A stretch of 9,855 nucleotides of DNA from Candidatus Sifarchaeum subterraneum. GTDB taxonomy: Archaea; Asgardarchaeota; Sifarchaeia; Sifarchaeales; Sifarchaeaceae. Where the stretch lies: positions 1 through 9,855 of the forward strand of contig JAECRX010000215.1 of the NCBI GenBank assembly GCA_016292335.1. Reading direction: 5' to 3'. Within the stretch, counting starts at the first letter, position 1. Every line of letters starts with the position of its first letter. Made by a program: the position numbers and the translations under genes. This document shows, piece by piece, positions 1 through 6,012 of the stretch. The notes under the pieces are model-generated. The model ran no database searches, had not been told where the DNA came from, and worked only from the letters and a program-made list of their open reading frames with translations.

Positions 1-1162
1 TCCGTTTTGGGGTTGTATGATCACTTGGTCTTTCAACGTGTCCTTCAGTATATCCCCCAGCATTTATCATCCTTTCCATTTCGAACGCTGCAAGAACGTT
101 CTCATAAACTCCGTATCCATATTCAAGATGTGGTGTAGGGTCATATAAATCGTATCCGATGGCTACTATGATTGTTCCTACATCTAACTCCACTATTTCA
201 GGCTCTTGGTTGAATACAATCGCTTCTGGTTCACATGCATCTATACATAACCCACAACCGATGCATGCTTTATCATCAATCGTTGCTTTTAATGGAACGG
301 CTTGGGGAAAGGGGATATAAATTGCCTTTCTCATTCCTTTGTTTGCATCAACTTCATGAGGAAGTTCTATTGGACACACTTCAGCACACAAGTTGCATCC
401 ATTACACTTTTCCACATCCACATATCTGGGTTTCTGTTTGATTTTTACCTTAAAATTCCCAACGAATCCGGCTACATCTTCTACTTCTGCATATGTAAGT
501 AGTTCTACGTTAGGGTGATTCGCTGCATCCACCATTTTCGGCCCTAAAATACAAATACTACAGTCATTTGTTGGAAAGGTTTTGTCTAAAGCTGCCATAT
601 GTCCTCCAATACTGGGTTCTTTCTCAACAAGATATACTTTGAAACCATGATCACCCAAGTCAAGTGATGTTTGAATTCCCGATACACCTCCACCTATCAC
701 CAAAGCAACCGGTTTTACATCGACTTCAAACGTTTCCTGAGGTTTTAGAAGCGCTGCTTTAGCAATCGCCATTCTCACAAGATCTTTTGCTTTATCAGTC
801 GCGTCTCTCGGTGTACTTTGATGTACCCAACTGACATGTTCACGGATATTGGCCATTTCAAATAGATAGCGATTCAGACCCGCTTCTTCCACGCACCTTC
901 GAAAGGTAGGCTCATGAAGACGGGGGGTACAACTTGCAACAACAACTCTATTTATATTCAAGTCAGGATTCTGCAAGTCTTCCTTAATGACATTTTGACC
1001 GTCACTACTACACGCGTAACGATAATCTATAGAATGCACAACATTTGGTAACGTTTTTGCATATTCGGCAACTTCTTTACAATTTACTACACCTTGGATG
1101 TTAGCTCCACAGTGGCATATGTAAACACCTATTCTCGGTTTTTCTTCTTTTTTTTCTTCCAT
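1..1162 (-). CDS. hdrA: CoB-CoM heterodisulfide reductase subunit A (HdrA), C-terminus beyond the window
   Basis: FAD- and iron-sulfur-containing subunit of the soluble HdrABC complex. In characterised methanogens HdrA bifurcates electrons between ferredoxin and the HdrB/C branch. I read 387 codons without a stop from ATG 1162, about 60 percent of a usual HdrA. Seen in order: the N-terminal domain with CHCG (residues 17-19), Cys51 and ASCTPRLHEP (76-85); a dinucleotide fold GGGVSG (157-162); GGH (186-188) and the DCSICILGPKM block (200-210); then the inserted ferredoxin domain with CNGCNLCAEVCP (253-264) and CIGCGLCIDAC (300-310). Both cysteines of the CSIC block are TGT and no in-frame TGA was found, so this part shows no selenocysteine. 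GGAGG at 1174-1170 is 7 bases before the ATG. It is the last visible gene of the hdrCB-ferredoxin operon. The C-terminal FAD part and second ferredoxin domain are outside. Family assignment is very secure; the disulfide substrate in this organism is unknown. Confidence 0.97.
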   Translation of the reverse strand, partial: MEEKKEEKPRIGVYICHCGANIQGVVNCKEVAEYAKTLPNVVHSIDYRYACSSDGQNVIKEDLQNPDLNINRVVVASCTPRLHEPTFRRCVEEAGLNRYLFEMANIREHVSWVHQSTPRDATDKAKDLVRMAIAKAALLKPQETFEVDVKPVALVIGGGVSGIQTSLDLGDHGFKVYLVEKEPSIGGHMAALDKTFPTNDCSICILGPKMVDAANHPNVELLTYAEVEDVAGFVGNFKVKIKQKPRYVDVEKCNGCNLCAEVCPIELPHEVDANKGMRKAIYIPFPQAVPLKATIDDKACIGCGLCIDACEPEAIVFNQEPEIVELDVGTIIVAIGYDLYDPTPHLEYGYGVYENVLAAFEMERMINAGGYTEGHVERPSDHTTPKR

Positions 1163-1177
1163 TTAACAGCCTCCAAT

Positions 1178-1684
1178 TCACCCTTGAGGTTCTTCCTTTA
1201 TTTTCTTTATTATTTCTTTACCAGCTTTTTCGGGATTTTTTAAGGGAGGTGCGAGTGCCAATCTGACGGTTCGTGTTTTTAAGGCTTCTTCTGCCTTTAA
1301 AATCCGATTTGACATGTCCTCAATTAAATTTGGATCGATGTTCTTTAGTTCATCTGGAATTTCTAATACTTCTTCTTCGACAATTTCTCCTTCCTCTGCT
1401 ACAGCAACGGCACCGATGGTAATTACTCGCATTAGGGCCGTACCAGGAGTGATCTTTTCTGTAATAAGCTCAATGGCATCTTGAGGACATATTTCCAAAC
1501 AATCACCGCATCCATCACATAACTCAGAATTCAAGACAAATGCCATGCCATTTTTTACCTGTATAATAAAATCTTCGTATTCTGGGATACCCGAATCTAT
1601 CTTAGATGCGTGTATTGGGCAAATGATAACACAACAGCCGCAACCATTACAAAGTTCTTCGTCTATCTTCAAAGAGTAAACCAT
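1178..1684 (-). CDS. 2[4Fe-4S] ferredoxin with long C-terminal tail, Hdr operon
   Basis: A 168-residue protein. Its first 75 residues form a bacterial-type 2[4Fe-4S] ferredoxin: CNGCGCCVIICP (12-23, ligands C12, C15, C18, C22, with an extra C17) and CDGCGDCLEICP (56-67). The remaining about 95 residues are acidic then basic, have no cysteine, and show no motif I recognise. They could be a docking tail. The ATG at 1684 follows the stop of the upstream polyferredoxin by 2 bases, and a purine-rich GGAGAGGG lies inside the end of that gene, so translation is probably coupled. The hdrA ATG follows 15 bases after this gene's stop. The protein resembles FwdG-like small ferredoxins of formylmethanofuran dehydrogenase complexes, but no Fwd catalytic gene is in the window. 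Its inferred job is to carry low-potential electrons to or from HdrA in the cytosol. The ferredoxin assignment is firm; the partner is inferred. Confidence 0.9.
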   Translation of the reverse strand: MVYSLKIDEELCNGCGCCVIICPIHASKIDSGIPEYEDFIIQVKNGMAFVLNSELCDGCGDCLEICPQDAIELITEKITPGTALMRVITIGAVAVAEEGEIVEEEVLEIPDELKNIDPNLIEDMSNRILKAEEALKTRTVRLALAPPLKNPEKAGKEIIKKIKEEPQG

Positions 1685-1686
1685 TC

Positions 1687-2520
1687 CTATCCCTCTCCTA
1701 TTTTCAAACTTTCAAGAACTTGTTCCCATTTTTGGGTCCAAGGAGCATTTTGTTGAGCTTTATTTATGTTTACGCTGTTTCTAAAAATTTTTATGGCGTT
1801 TACCGGGCAATTATGTTCACATGCACCGCAAAAAATACAATATTCTTCCTCGATTTTTATTTTTTCGCCGATTTGAAATGCTTTCTCTCGAGGAGGCATT
1901 GAAATGCAGGATGTTGGGCAAATTTTAACACATACCTCACAAGCTTCACACTTTTCTTGGTTTACTTCTATTGACCCTTCGAACGGTTTGGTTACTTTTA
2001 TTGCATCTTCGGGAGCCTTATCTGCACATCGACCGCAATAGACACATTTTTCTTCTTCAATTTCAATGTCGTATTCCCCATTTTTTTCTATGAAGTGAAA
2101 CGCCTCTGTCGGACAGATTTCTTCTATTTCTTTCCAAATTGTTTTGCTCTCCTCAGTAAATTCAATTTTATCTTTATTAATAGTAATTTCCTTTTTTAGA
2201 GTTGGATAACTATCTACTTCGGATATAGGCTCATCATTGATTATTAGGTCAATTGCATAAAAAGGACATGTGGTGCATATGCCACACAGGGTGCATTTTT
2301 CTTGCTGAAATGTAACCTTTGGGGTATTTTCAACGACTTCCCTTGAAATGGCCCCAACAGGGCCTAGTTCAATAACTTCAAGTGGACAAAGGTCGGTACA
2401 TAACCCACAACCAACGCATTTGTCAAGTTTGTAAATCAAAGTTCTTTTTTCTCTGGGTCCTGTACGTTCAAGCTTAATTGTTTGGTCGTTCTCAATAATT
2501 CTTTCAACCTTGATTTCCAT
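1687..2520 (-). CDS. FwdF-like polyferredoxin
   Basis: A cytosolic electron-wire protein of 277 residues from ATG 2520. That start is preferred to an upstream in-frame TTG at 2538, because AAGGTG (2535-2530) sits 9 bases before the ATG. Three tandem ferredoxin domains are visible. Domain 1 has CVGCGLCTDLCP (35-46) and CTLCGICTTCP (76-86). Domain 2 has only ICP (135-137) and CVYCGRCADKAP (159-170). Domain 3 has CEACEVCVKICP (191-202) and CIFCGACEHNCP (228-239). The segment LIYKLDKCVGCG with downstream ELGPVGAI resembles FwdF, the polyferredoxin of tungsten formylmethanofuran dehydrogenase, though it is shorter than the eight-cluster FwdF. Two oddities: the second motif of domain 1 has only two residues between its third and fourth cysteines, and domain 2 has lost half its ligands. 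About five clusters are expected. It lies between hdrB and the small ferredoxin gene, so it probably connects HdrA to a second oxidoreductase. MvhB-type polyferredoxin is the alternative. Confidence 0.88.
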   Translation of the reverse strand: MEIKVERIIENDQTIKLERTGPREKRTLIYKLDKCVGCGLCTDLCPLEVIELGPVGAISREVVENTPKVTFQQEKCTLCGICTTCPFYAIDLIINDEPISEVDSYPTLKKEITINKDKIEFTEESKTIWKEIEEICPTEAFHFIEKNGEYDIEIEEEKCVYCGRCADKAPEDAIKVTKPFEGSIEVNQEKCEACEVCVKICPTSCISMPPREKAFQIGEKIKIEEEYCIFCGACEHNCPVNAIKIFRNSVNINKAQQNAPWTQKWEQVLESLKIGEG

Positions 2521-2564
2521 ATCTAAAAACACCTTCAAGTAGCAATTGATAAAAATAAAACAAG

Positions 2565-3458
2565 TTATGCCAGCCCAAGTTTTTTCAAGACTGGGGTAAC
2601 TTTTGATCTGTGAAATTTTAATCCAAGTCGAGAACTGGATATACCTAACGCTAAACCGAGTAATTCTAAATAATAGAACACGGGCAGATTATATCTCTCT
2701 TTAAATTTCCGATTAATTTGAAGTTGCCCGATATCATAACTGATGAAGCAAAATGGACAAGATAAAGTCATACAATCTGCTTTACTCCTCTGGATTTCGT
2801 CAAGTTTTACTTTTGCCAAGGATAGTGCTTCTTCTTCCTTTTCTTTGGCTGTATTTCGAAGTCCTGCTCCACAACATAACATTTTTTCCAGATATGGAAC
2901 ACTTTGTGCCCCAAGAGCTTCAACAAGTTCATCGAGAAATGTAGGACGTTCTGGATTTCCAAATTGAATAATCTCACTTGGTCGAACACTATGGCAGCCA
3001 TAGTGAGTTGCAACTTGTAAACCTTCAAGTGGCATGGATATCTGGTTTTCAATTTCCTTTGGGCCGATATCCTCATATAAAACTTCGATTATATGTTTTA
3101 CTTGAATATTTCCCTTGAATTCCTTATCAACTTCGGATAAAATCTCGTTGACTTCATACTTAAATTCCGGACCATTATTTAGGACGTGATTTGCTGTCTT
3201 AAGTGTTTCATAGCAACCAATGCAAAGAGTGAGGATGTCTAAATTCATTTCTTCTGCAATACACAAATTTCTCGCTGCCAAAGCCAGCCATGTCTTATAA
3301 TCAATAGACTGTATCCCAATTGGATCTGGGCAGCAACCTGCACCGTTCATTTCTACAAGTTCGATGCCCAATTTTTCCATAACCCTTCTAGAGGATACTT
3401 CAATAAAAGGAAGTCTTAGAGGAATGAGACAGCCAAGAAAGAGTGCGAATTTTGTCAT
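2565..3458 (-). CDS. hdrB: Heterodisulfide reductase subunit B (HdrB)
   Basis: Catalytic subunit that in methanogens reduces the CoM-S-S-CoB disulfide with two noncubane [4Fe-4S] clusters. The 297 residues contain both complete CCG domains. The first has C10, C42-C43 and C79-x-x-C82; the second has C155, C195-C196 and C234-x-x-C237. The spacing fits the family pattern. The opening FALFLGCLIP, GCCPDPIG (41-48) and LAARNL (60-65) are typical of HdrB itself rather than a general CCG protein such as GlpC or LutA. ATG 3458 is preceded by GAGGT (3472-3468) with a 9-base spacer. hdrC ends 36 bases upstream and the polyferredoxin starts 44 bases downstream, all on the same strand, consistent with one transcript. 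No ligand is missing, so it should be active. If the host is not a methanogen, the natural disulfide or thiol substrate is unknown. Confidence 0.96.
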   Translation of the reverse strand: MTKFALFLGCLIPLRLPFIEVSSRRVMEKLGIELVEMNGAGCCPDPIGIQSIDYKTWLALAARNLCIAEEMNLDILTLCIGCYETLKTANHVLNNGPEFKYEVNEILSEVDKEFKGNIQVKHIIEVLYEDIGPKEIENQISMPLEGLQVATHYGCHSVRPSEIIQFGNPERPTFLDELVEALGAQSVPYLEKMLCCGAGLRNTAKEKEEEALSLAKVKLDEIQRSKADCMTLSCPFCFISYDIGQLQINRKFKERYNLPVFYYLELLGLALGISSSRLGLKFHRSKVTPVLKKLGLA

Positions 3459-3494
3459 ATTTCTATAACCTCTTTTCTTTTTCTCTTTTTGAAT

Positions 3495-3962
3495 TCAACC
3501 AACCAGTTGGTCAAACTTGGTCTTCTTGATGATTTTTTGAATTTCTTCGATATTAGGCGGTAAGAATTCCATTAACCCCAGCTCGTCTCTTCTTCTTTTA
3601 ATAGCTGGAGAAATAGGAACAGTGAGGCCGGTTTCAATTATTTGATTTGACTCCTTCTTCAATGAGTCTGGTAAATTTCCTTGTTGTGCTGCAATATTTT
3701 TCACTTCAACAAAAAGATGGGAAGGGGCTACATTTTCAGGACATCTCTCTAAACAGGTATGGCACATTGTACAAAACCAAATAGAAGGATCCATGAAAAC
3801 ATCCTCTATTTTTTCTTTTTCTCTGGTTGCCAGTTTTATAACAATTTGTGCTGGATTAAACTCTGGCATGAATCGATAAGAAGGACATGCGCCTGAACAT
3901 TTACCACATCGTTCACATAGGTTGCTGTCGATAGGAATTTGAAGTTTTTCAAAGTTCATCAT
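3495..3962 (-). CDS. hdrC: Heterodisulfide reductase subunit C (HdrC)
   Basis: Small iron-sulfur subunit that passes electrons from HdrA to HdrB. It has 155 residues from ATG 3962, somewhat short for HdrC but with both motifs intact: CERCGKCSGACPSYRF (16-31) and CTMCHTCLERCPENV (64-78). The residues after each CP are typical of HdrC. The start is uncertain: GTG 3968, ATG 3962 and ATG 3959 are all in frame. GGGTG (3970-3966) is a plausible ribosome site for the two ATGs (3 and 6 bases), and AAGGG farther upstream could serve the GTG. It is the first gene of the hdr operon. A TATA-like run and a perfect inverted repeat lie just upstream. The 36-base gap to hdrB holds that gene's ribosome site. 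Identity is supported by motif spacing and by hdrB immediately downstream. Confidence 0.95.
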   Translation of the reverse strand: MMNFEKLQIPIDSNLCERCGKCSGACPSYRFMPEFNPAQIVIKLATREKEKIEDVFMDPSIWFCTMCHTCLERCPENVAPSHLFVEVKNIAAQQGNLPDSLKKESNQIIETGLTVPISPAIKRRRDELGLMEFLPPNIEEIQKIIKKTKFDQLVG

Positions 3963-3991
3963 AAACACCCTGACCCTTTTTATGAGAAATC

Positions 3992-4003
3992 GGATAAAAA
4001 TAG
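3992..4003 (-). promoter_or_regulatory. Candidate TATA box for the hdr operon
   Basis: On the minus strand CTATTTTTATCC lies about 30-35 bases upstream of the hdrC start codons. Archaeal initiation about 25 bases downstream of a TATA box would give a short leader of roughly 10 bases containing GGGTG. The box is not a strong consensus match and this AT-rich gap offers other choices, so the call rests mainly on position. Confidence 0.3.
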
Positions 4004-4015
4004 TTTTGAAGTATG

Positions 4016-4034
4016 TGTCATTTCTTTAATGACA
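4016..4034. promoter_or_regulatory. Perfect inverted repeat upstream of hdrC, candidate operator
   Basis: TGTCATT, a 5-base spacer TCTTT, then AATGACA gives a perfect 7-bp inverted repeat. It lies about 13 bases upstream of the TATA-like run of the hdr operon. This size and symmetry suit a dimeric winged-helix regulator, and a site directly upstream of the TATA/BRE region could serve an activator. No regulator gene is next to it, and the symmetric site could also form a small RNA hairpin. The function is inferred. Confidence 0.35.
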
Positions 4035-4140
4035 ATGAGGGCTTATTGGTAACAAACTTGGGGCTCTATCTACAGAAAATACTTAACACTTATACATTTT
4101 TCTATTTTACTTAACTTGACTTTTTCAAATTCTCCTTTTC

Positions 4141-4233
4141 TGGGTTTGATGATTCAGCCACGAGGCGGAAACGTGGGCTTTATGATTTTGCGCGATGTGG
4201 TGTAAGAGCTCCTCAGGAGTTTTCTTCCTTTTT
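4141..4233 (+). ncRNA. Candidate small structured RNA ending in a terminator-like hairpin
   Basis: In the roughly 320-base gap between hdrC and the ribonuclease gene, this block is near 50 percent GC by eye, clearly richer than its surroundings. It can fold on the plus strand. CCACG (4158-4162) pairs with CGTGG (4172-4176) around a 9-base loop, and the stem extends by AG/CT with one bulge. It ends with GAGCTCC, loop TCA, GGAGTTT (4206-4222, including two G-U pairs), followed by a T-rich run to 4233, as in an intrinsic terminator. TTATACAT near 4090 could be its TATA box. An 18-codon reading frame (ATG 4149 to TAA 4203) also lies inside, with no clear ribosome site. I do not recognise an RNA family. 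It lacks the paired C/D boxes of an archaeal guide RNA and is not a tRNA. Confidence 0.3.
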
Positions 4234-4283
4234 AAAGCAAGGGTACTCAGGAGTTCTCCTACTTGTGGTTGAGAGTTCACTCT
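4206..4283. repeat. Cluster of short palindromes with a direct repeat CTCAGGAGTT
   Basis: CTCAGGAGTT occurs at 4212-4221 and again at 4246-4255. Each copy is part of a small palindrome: GCTCC-TCA-GGAGT for the first and AGGAG-TT-CTCCT (4249-4260) for the second. A third, AGAGT-TC-ACTCT (4272-4283), overlaps the stop codon of the ribonuclease gene. On the minus strand these hairpins directly follow that gene and may act in its 3' end formation. On the plus strand the first could end the candidate RNA. Confidence 0.4.
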
Positions 4284-5127
4284 AGGCCAGATAAGAGGTC
4301 TTTACGAATTTCTTAATTTGTTCATCTCTCTTGATTTCCTGTATTGATAGTGTTCTCAAATTAATTCCAATAGATTTAGAAGTCTGATCCAACCAGCGTT
4401 CTCTTGCAGATCTAGCGAGGATACTTGCTGCAGCCACCGCAATTTCCTCCTCCGCCTTAGGTTTTTGTATTACAGTGATGTTTTCCTTGCTTAAAACATT
4501 AATTAACCTCTTCTCCGTTTTCATACGATCAAATTCGTCGATTATAATCTTAATCCTTTGTTTTGAACCTAATTCTTTGAGAATGTCTTTAATTGTCCTA
4601 GCATGTGCCCATGCTAACATATCGTTAAGACTTTTTCCTTCCTTTTTGAAGGTGGCAAATAATTCATTGAACTTTGAGGGAGAAATTGTTACTATTTTGT
4701 GAGTCTCAGAATTTCCCTTTATTAACTCAGAAAAATCTCTTATTTTTGTTATGGGAAGTTCCTTACTGTCCATGATTCCATTAGCTTGTAGAAAAATAAT
4801 CTTATCGGGGGATAATGCCACTGCTGCTACGATCAATGGTCCTAGCCATTCACCTTTTCCTGCTTCATCAGATCCGATGATAATATTATAGTCAATTGTG
4901 TTGGCGGTTGATTTCCTCAATGCATTCGTTATCAAATCTCTCAACTTTGAATTTTGCGGAAAGACAATTTTACCCGAATAATATCCAATAATTAAGAAAT
5001 CTTCAAATTTGAATCTGAAGGCCTCGTGTTCACTTTTTGTGTTTTCAGATTCCCCCCCCAAATCAGAAAGAGTGTTTGCGAATTTCTTTATCTGATCTTC
5101 TCTAATCTTTATGCTCGTTTGTGTCAT
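4282..5127 (-). CDS. RNase HII/HIII-family ribonuclease with N-terminal HIII-like domain
   Basis: Endonuclease that cuts the RNA strand of RNA-DNA hybrids. It has 281 residues from ATG 5127. An in-frame TTG at 5205 would add 26 residues without family likeness, while GGATGATT (5141-5134) sits 6 bases before the ATG. Residues 1-75 resemble the TBP-like N-terminal domain of RNase HIII, ending in a YYSGKIVF strand. The catalytic domain begins with GSDEAGKGEWLGP (85-97), with the acidic pair D87 and E88. DSKEL follows at 120-124, then IIIDEF with D197, and AEEEIAVAAASILAR (225-239), which supplies the fourth acidic residue and the family's alanine-serine helix. All active-site positions are present. 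The N-terminal domain suggests RNase HIII rather than the usual archaeal RNase HII, although the DEAGKG box is intermediate. The gene appears to stand alone: a terminator-like hairpin separates it from the gene upstream, and an AT-rich stretch (5211-5240) could hold its promoter. Confidence 0.87.
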   Translation of the reverse strand: MTQTSIKIREDQIKKFANTLSDLGGESENTKSEHEAFRFKFEDFLIIGYYSGKIVFPQNSKLRDLITNALRKSTANTIDYNIIIGSDEAGKGEWLGPLIVAAVALSPDKIIFLQANGIMDSKELPITKIRDFSELIKGNSETHKIVTISPSKFNELFATFKKEGKSLNDMLAWAHARTIKDILKELGSKQRIKIIIDEFDRMKTEKRLINVLSKENITVIQKPKAEEEIAVAAASILARSARERWLDQTSKSIGINLRTLSIQEIKRDEQIKKFVKTSYLA

Positions 5128-5221
5128 TATTTGAATCATCCAAACAAAGGATTCAAAGATCTTCTCATTGAGAGGAAGATCAATTGCAAATTCGTGAGAT
5201 TGCAAATTATCCTTTTAATAA

Positions 5222-5268
5222 TAAATAAATTAAAAGGCTTCGTCAACTAGGTGAAATAATAAGCCTTT
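5222..5268 (-). terminator. Terminator-like hairpin downstream of the B3/B4 protein gene
   Basis: Read on the minus strand, AAAGGCTT (5268-5261) and AAGCCTTT (5240-5233) form a perfect 8-bp stem around a 20-base loop. The stem is followed at once by a T-rich run (TTTTAATTTATTTATT). It begins 18 bases after the stop of the gene ending at 5286. Position and tail fit an intrinsic terminator. The loop is longer than usual, so a 3'-end stability element or an operator for the ribonuclease gene remains possible. Confidence 0.5.
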
Positions 5269-5285
5269 GGAACATATAGAATGAA

Positions 5286-5945
5286 TTAAATGATCTTGAC
5301 GATATTTCCTTTACAGAATTTTTCTATATTATCGCATATTTGATTAAGTGCCTTATACAGATAATCTTTTTCAGTATTCTTATTTCCTTGAACATAAACT
5401 ATGAAACTTTCAGTATCTTTAGTTATCTTGGTTTGGTCGCACTGCCTTATATCCATCCTACAAAGTATCTTTTCATCGTCCATACAGGCATATTCCCCTC
5501 TATTCACTTTTTCAGGTTGTTTTTGTCCTAAAGGAATGAAGAGTTCATTGCCTTCCGTGATTCTAAACACAATGTCCCCTTTTATTTTATCTAGATCATG
5601 GGCACCTATTGATAATAATGTTTCAGCCGATACTATGTTGTAAGAATCAACAATCGAGTTTATGTTCGGTAATCTTTTTCCTTTCTTTATAATTTTCATT
5701 AAATATTCTGCAGGAGGCATAAAATCCTCGTGGTTAGGCAAATTACTATATAATTCACGATAAGCTTCTAGAATTGGATTCTTTATTATATCTGCTTCTT
5801 TTATTCTCTCAATGACTTGCTTTTTATGTTTTTCTAATGCTCCTACTTTATTTACAATATTTGCATTTGTGATCACTGCCAAAACAACTTCTATCCCTAA
5901 TTTTTTAGCTTCTGGGGTCACAAATAATTTTATATCTCTGCCCAT
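5286..5945 (-). CDS. Solo B3/B4 (PheRS beta editing-like) domain protein
   Basis: A 219-residue cytosolic protein of the stand-alone B3/4 family (COG3382 type). This family is named after the tRNA-editing module of the phenylalanyl-tRNA synthetase beta chain. Diagnostic stretches are LPNINSIVDSYNIVSAETL (92-110), GAHDLDKIKGDIVFRI (114-129), the RGEYACMDDEKILCRMD block (149-165) and the following QTKIT and T segment. The first 85 residues are a helical lead-in typical of the family. No synthetase catalytic domain is attached. ATG 5945 has GAGGTG (5959-5954) 8 bases upstream. The gap to the permease gene upstream is 67 bases, so it may have its own promoter or be a third gene of the ABC transcript. 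The role is not established. Clearance of mischarged tRNA or amino-acid derivatives is inferred only from the fold. Confidence 0.85.
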   Translation of the reverse strand: MGRDIKLFVTPEAKKLGIEVVLAVITNANIVNKVGALEKHKKQVIERIKEADIIKNPILEAYRELYSNLPNHEDFMPPAEYLMKIIKKGKRLPNINSIVDSYNIVSAETLLSIGAHDLDKIKGDIVFRITEGNELFIPLGQKQPEKVNRGEYACMDDEKILCRMDIRQCDQTKITKDTESFIVYVQGNKNTEKDYLYKALNQICDNIEKFCKGNIVKII

Positions 5946-6012
5946 AACCTTTTCACCTCTTTACTAGGACTTTTAGGATGATTTAGTCATTAAAAATCAA
6001 AATGTTTTGTTT

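Noticed and set aside
235..502. Plus-strand open frames inside hdrA.
   Set aside because: They lie opposite a strongly supported gene with intact iron-sulfur motifs and show no protein family features.
541..720. Possible selenocysteine codon in HdrA, as known from some archaea.
   Set aside because: Both cysteines of the CSIC block are TGT and no in-frame TGA occurs in the visible part.
4149..4205. An 18-codon plus-strand reading frame inside the GC-richer island.
   Set aside because: There is no clear ribosome site and it is too short to judge as coding. It is noted only inside the candidate RNA entry.
4144..4230. C/D box guide RNA, because TGATGA occurs at 4147-4152 and GTTTGATGGTTC recurs at 7962-7973.
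   Set aside because: No CTGA D box follows at suitable spacing at the first site, and C'/D' boxes are absent at both. The shared 12 bases (one mismatch) can be chance.
5128..5205. A 26-residue N-terminal extension of the ribonuclease from TTG 5205.
   Set aside because: The residues do not resemble the RNase HIII N-terminal domain, and a better ATG with a ribosome site exists at 5127.
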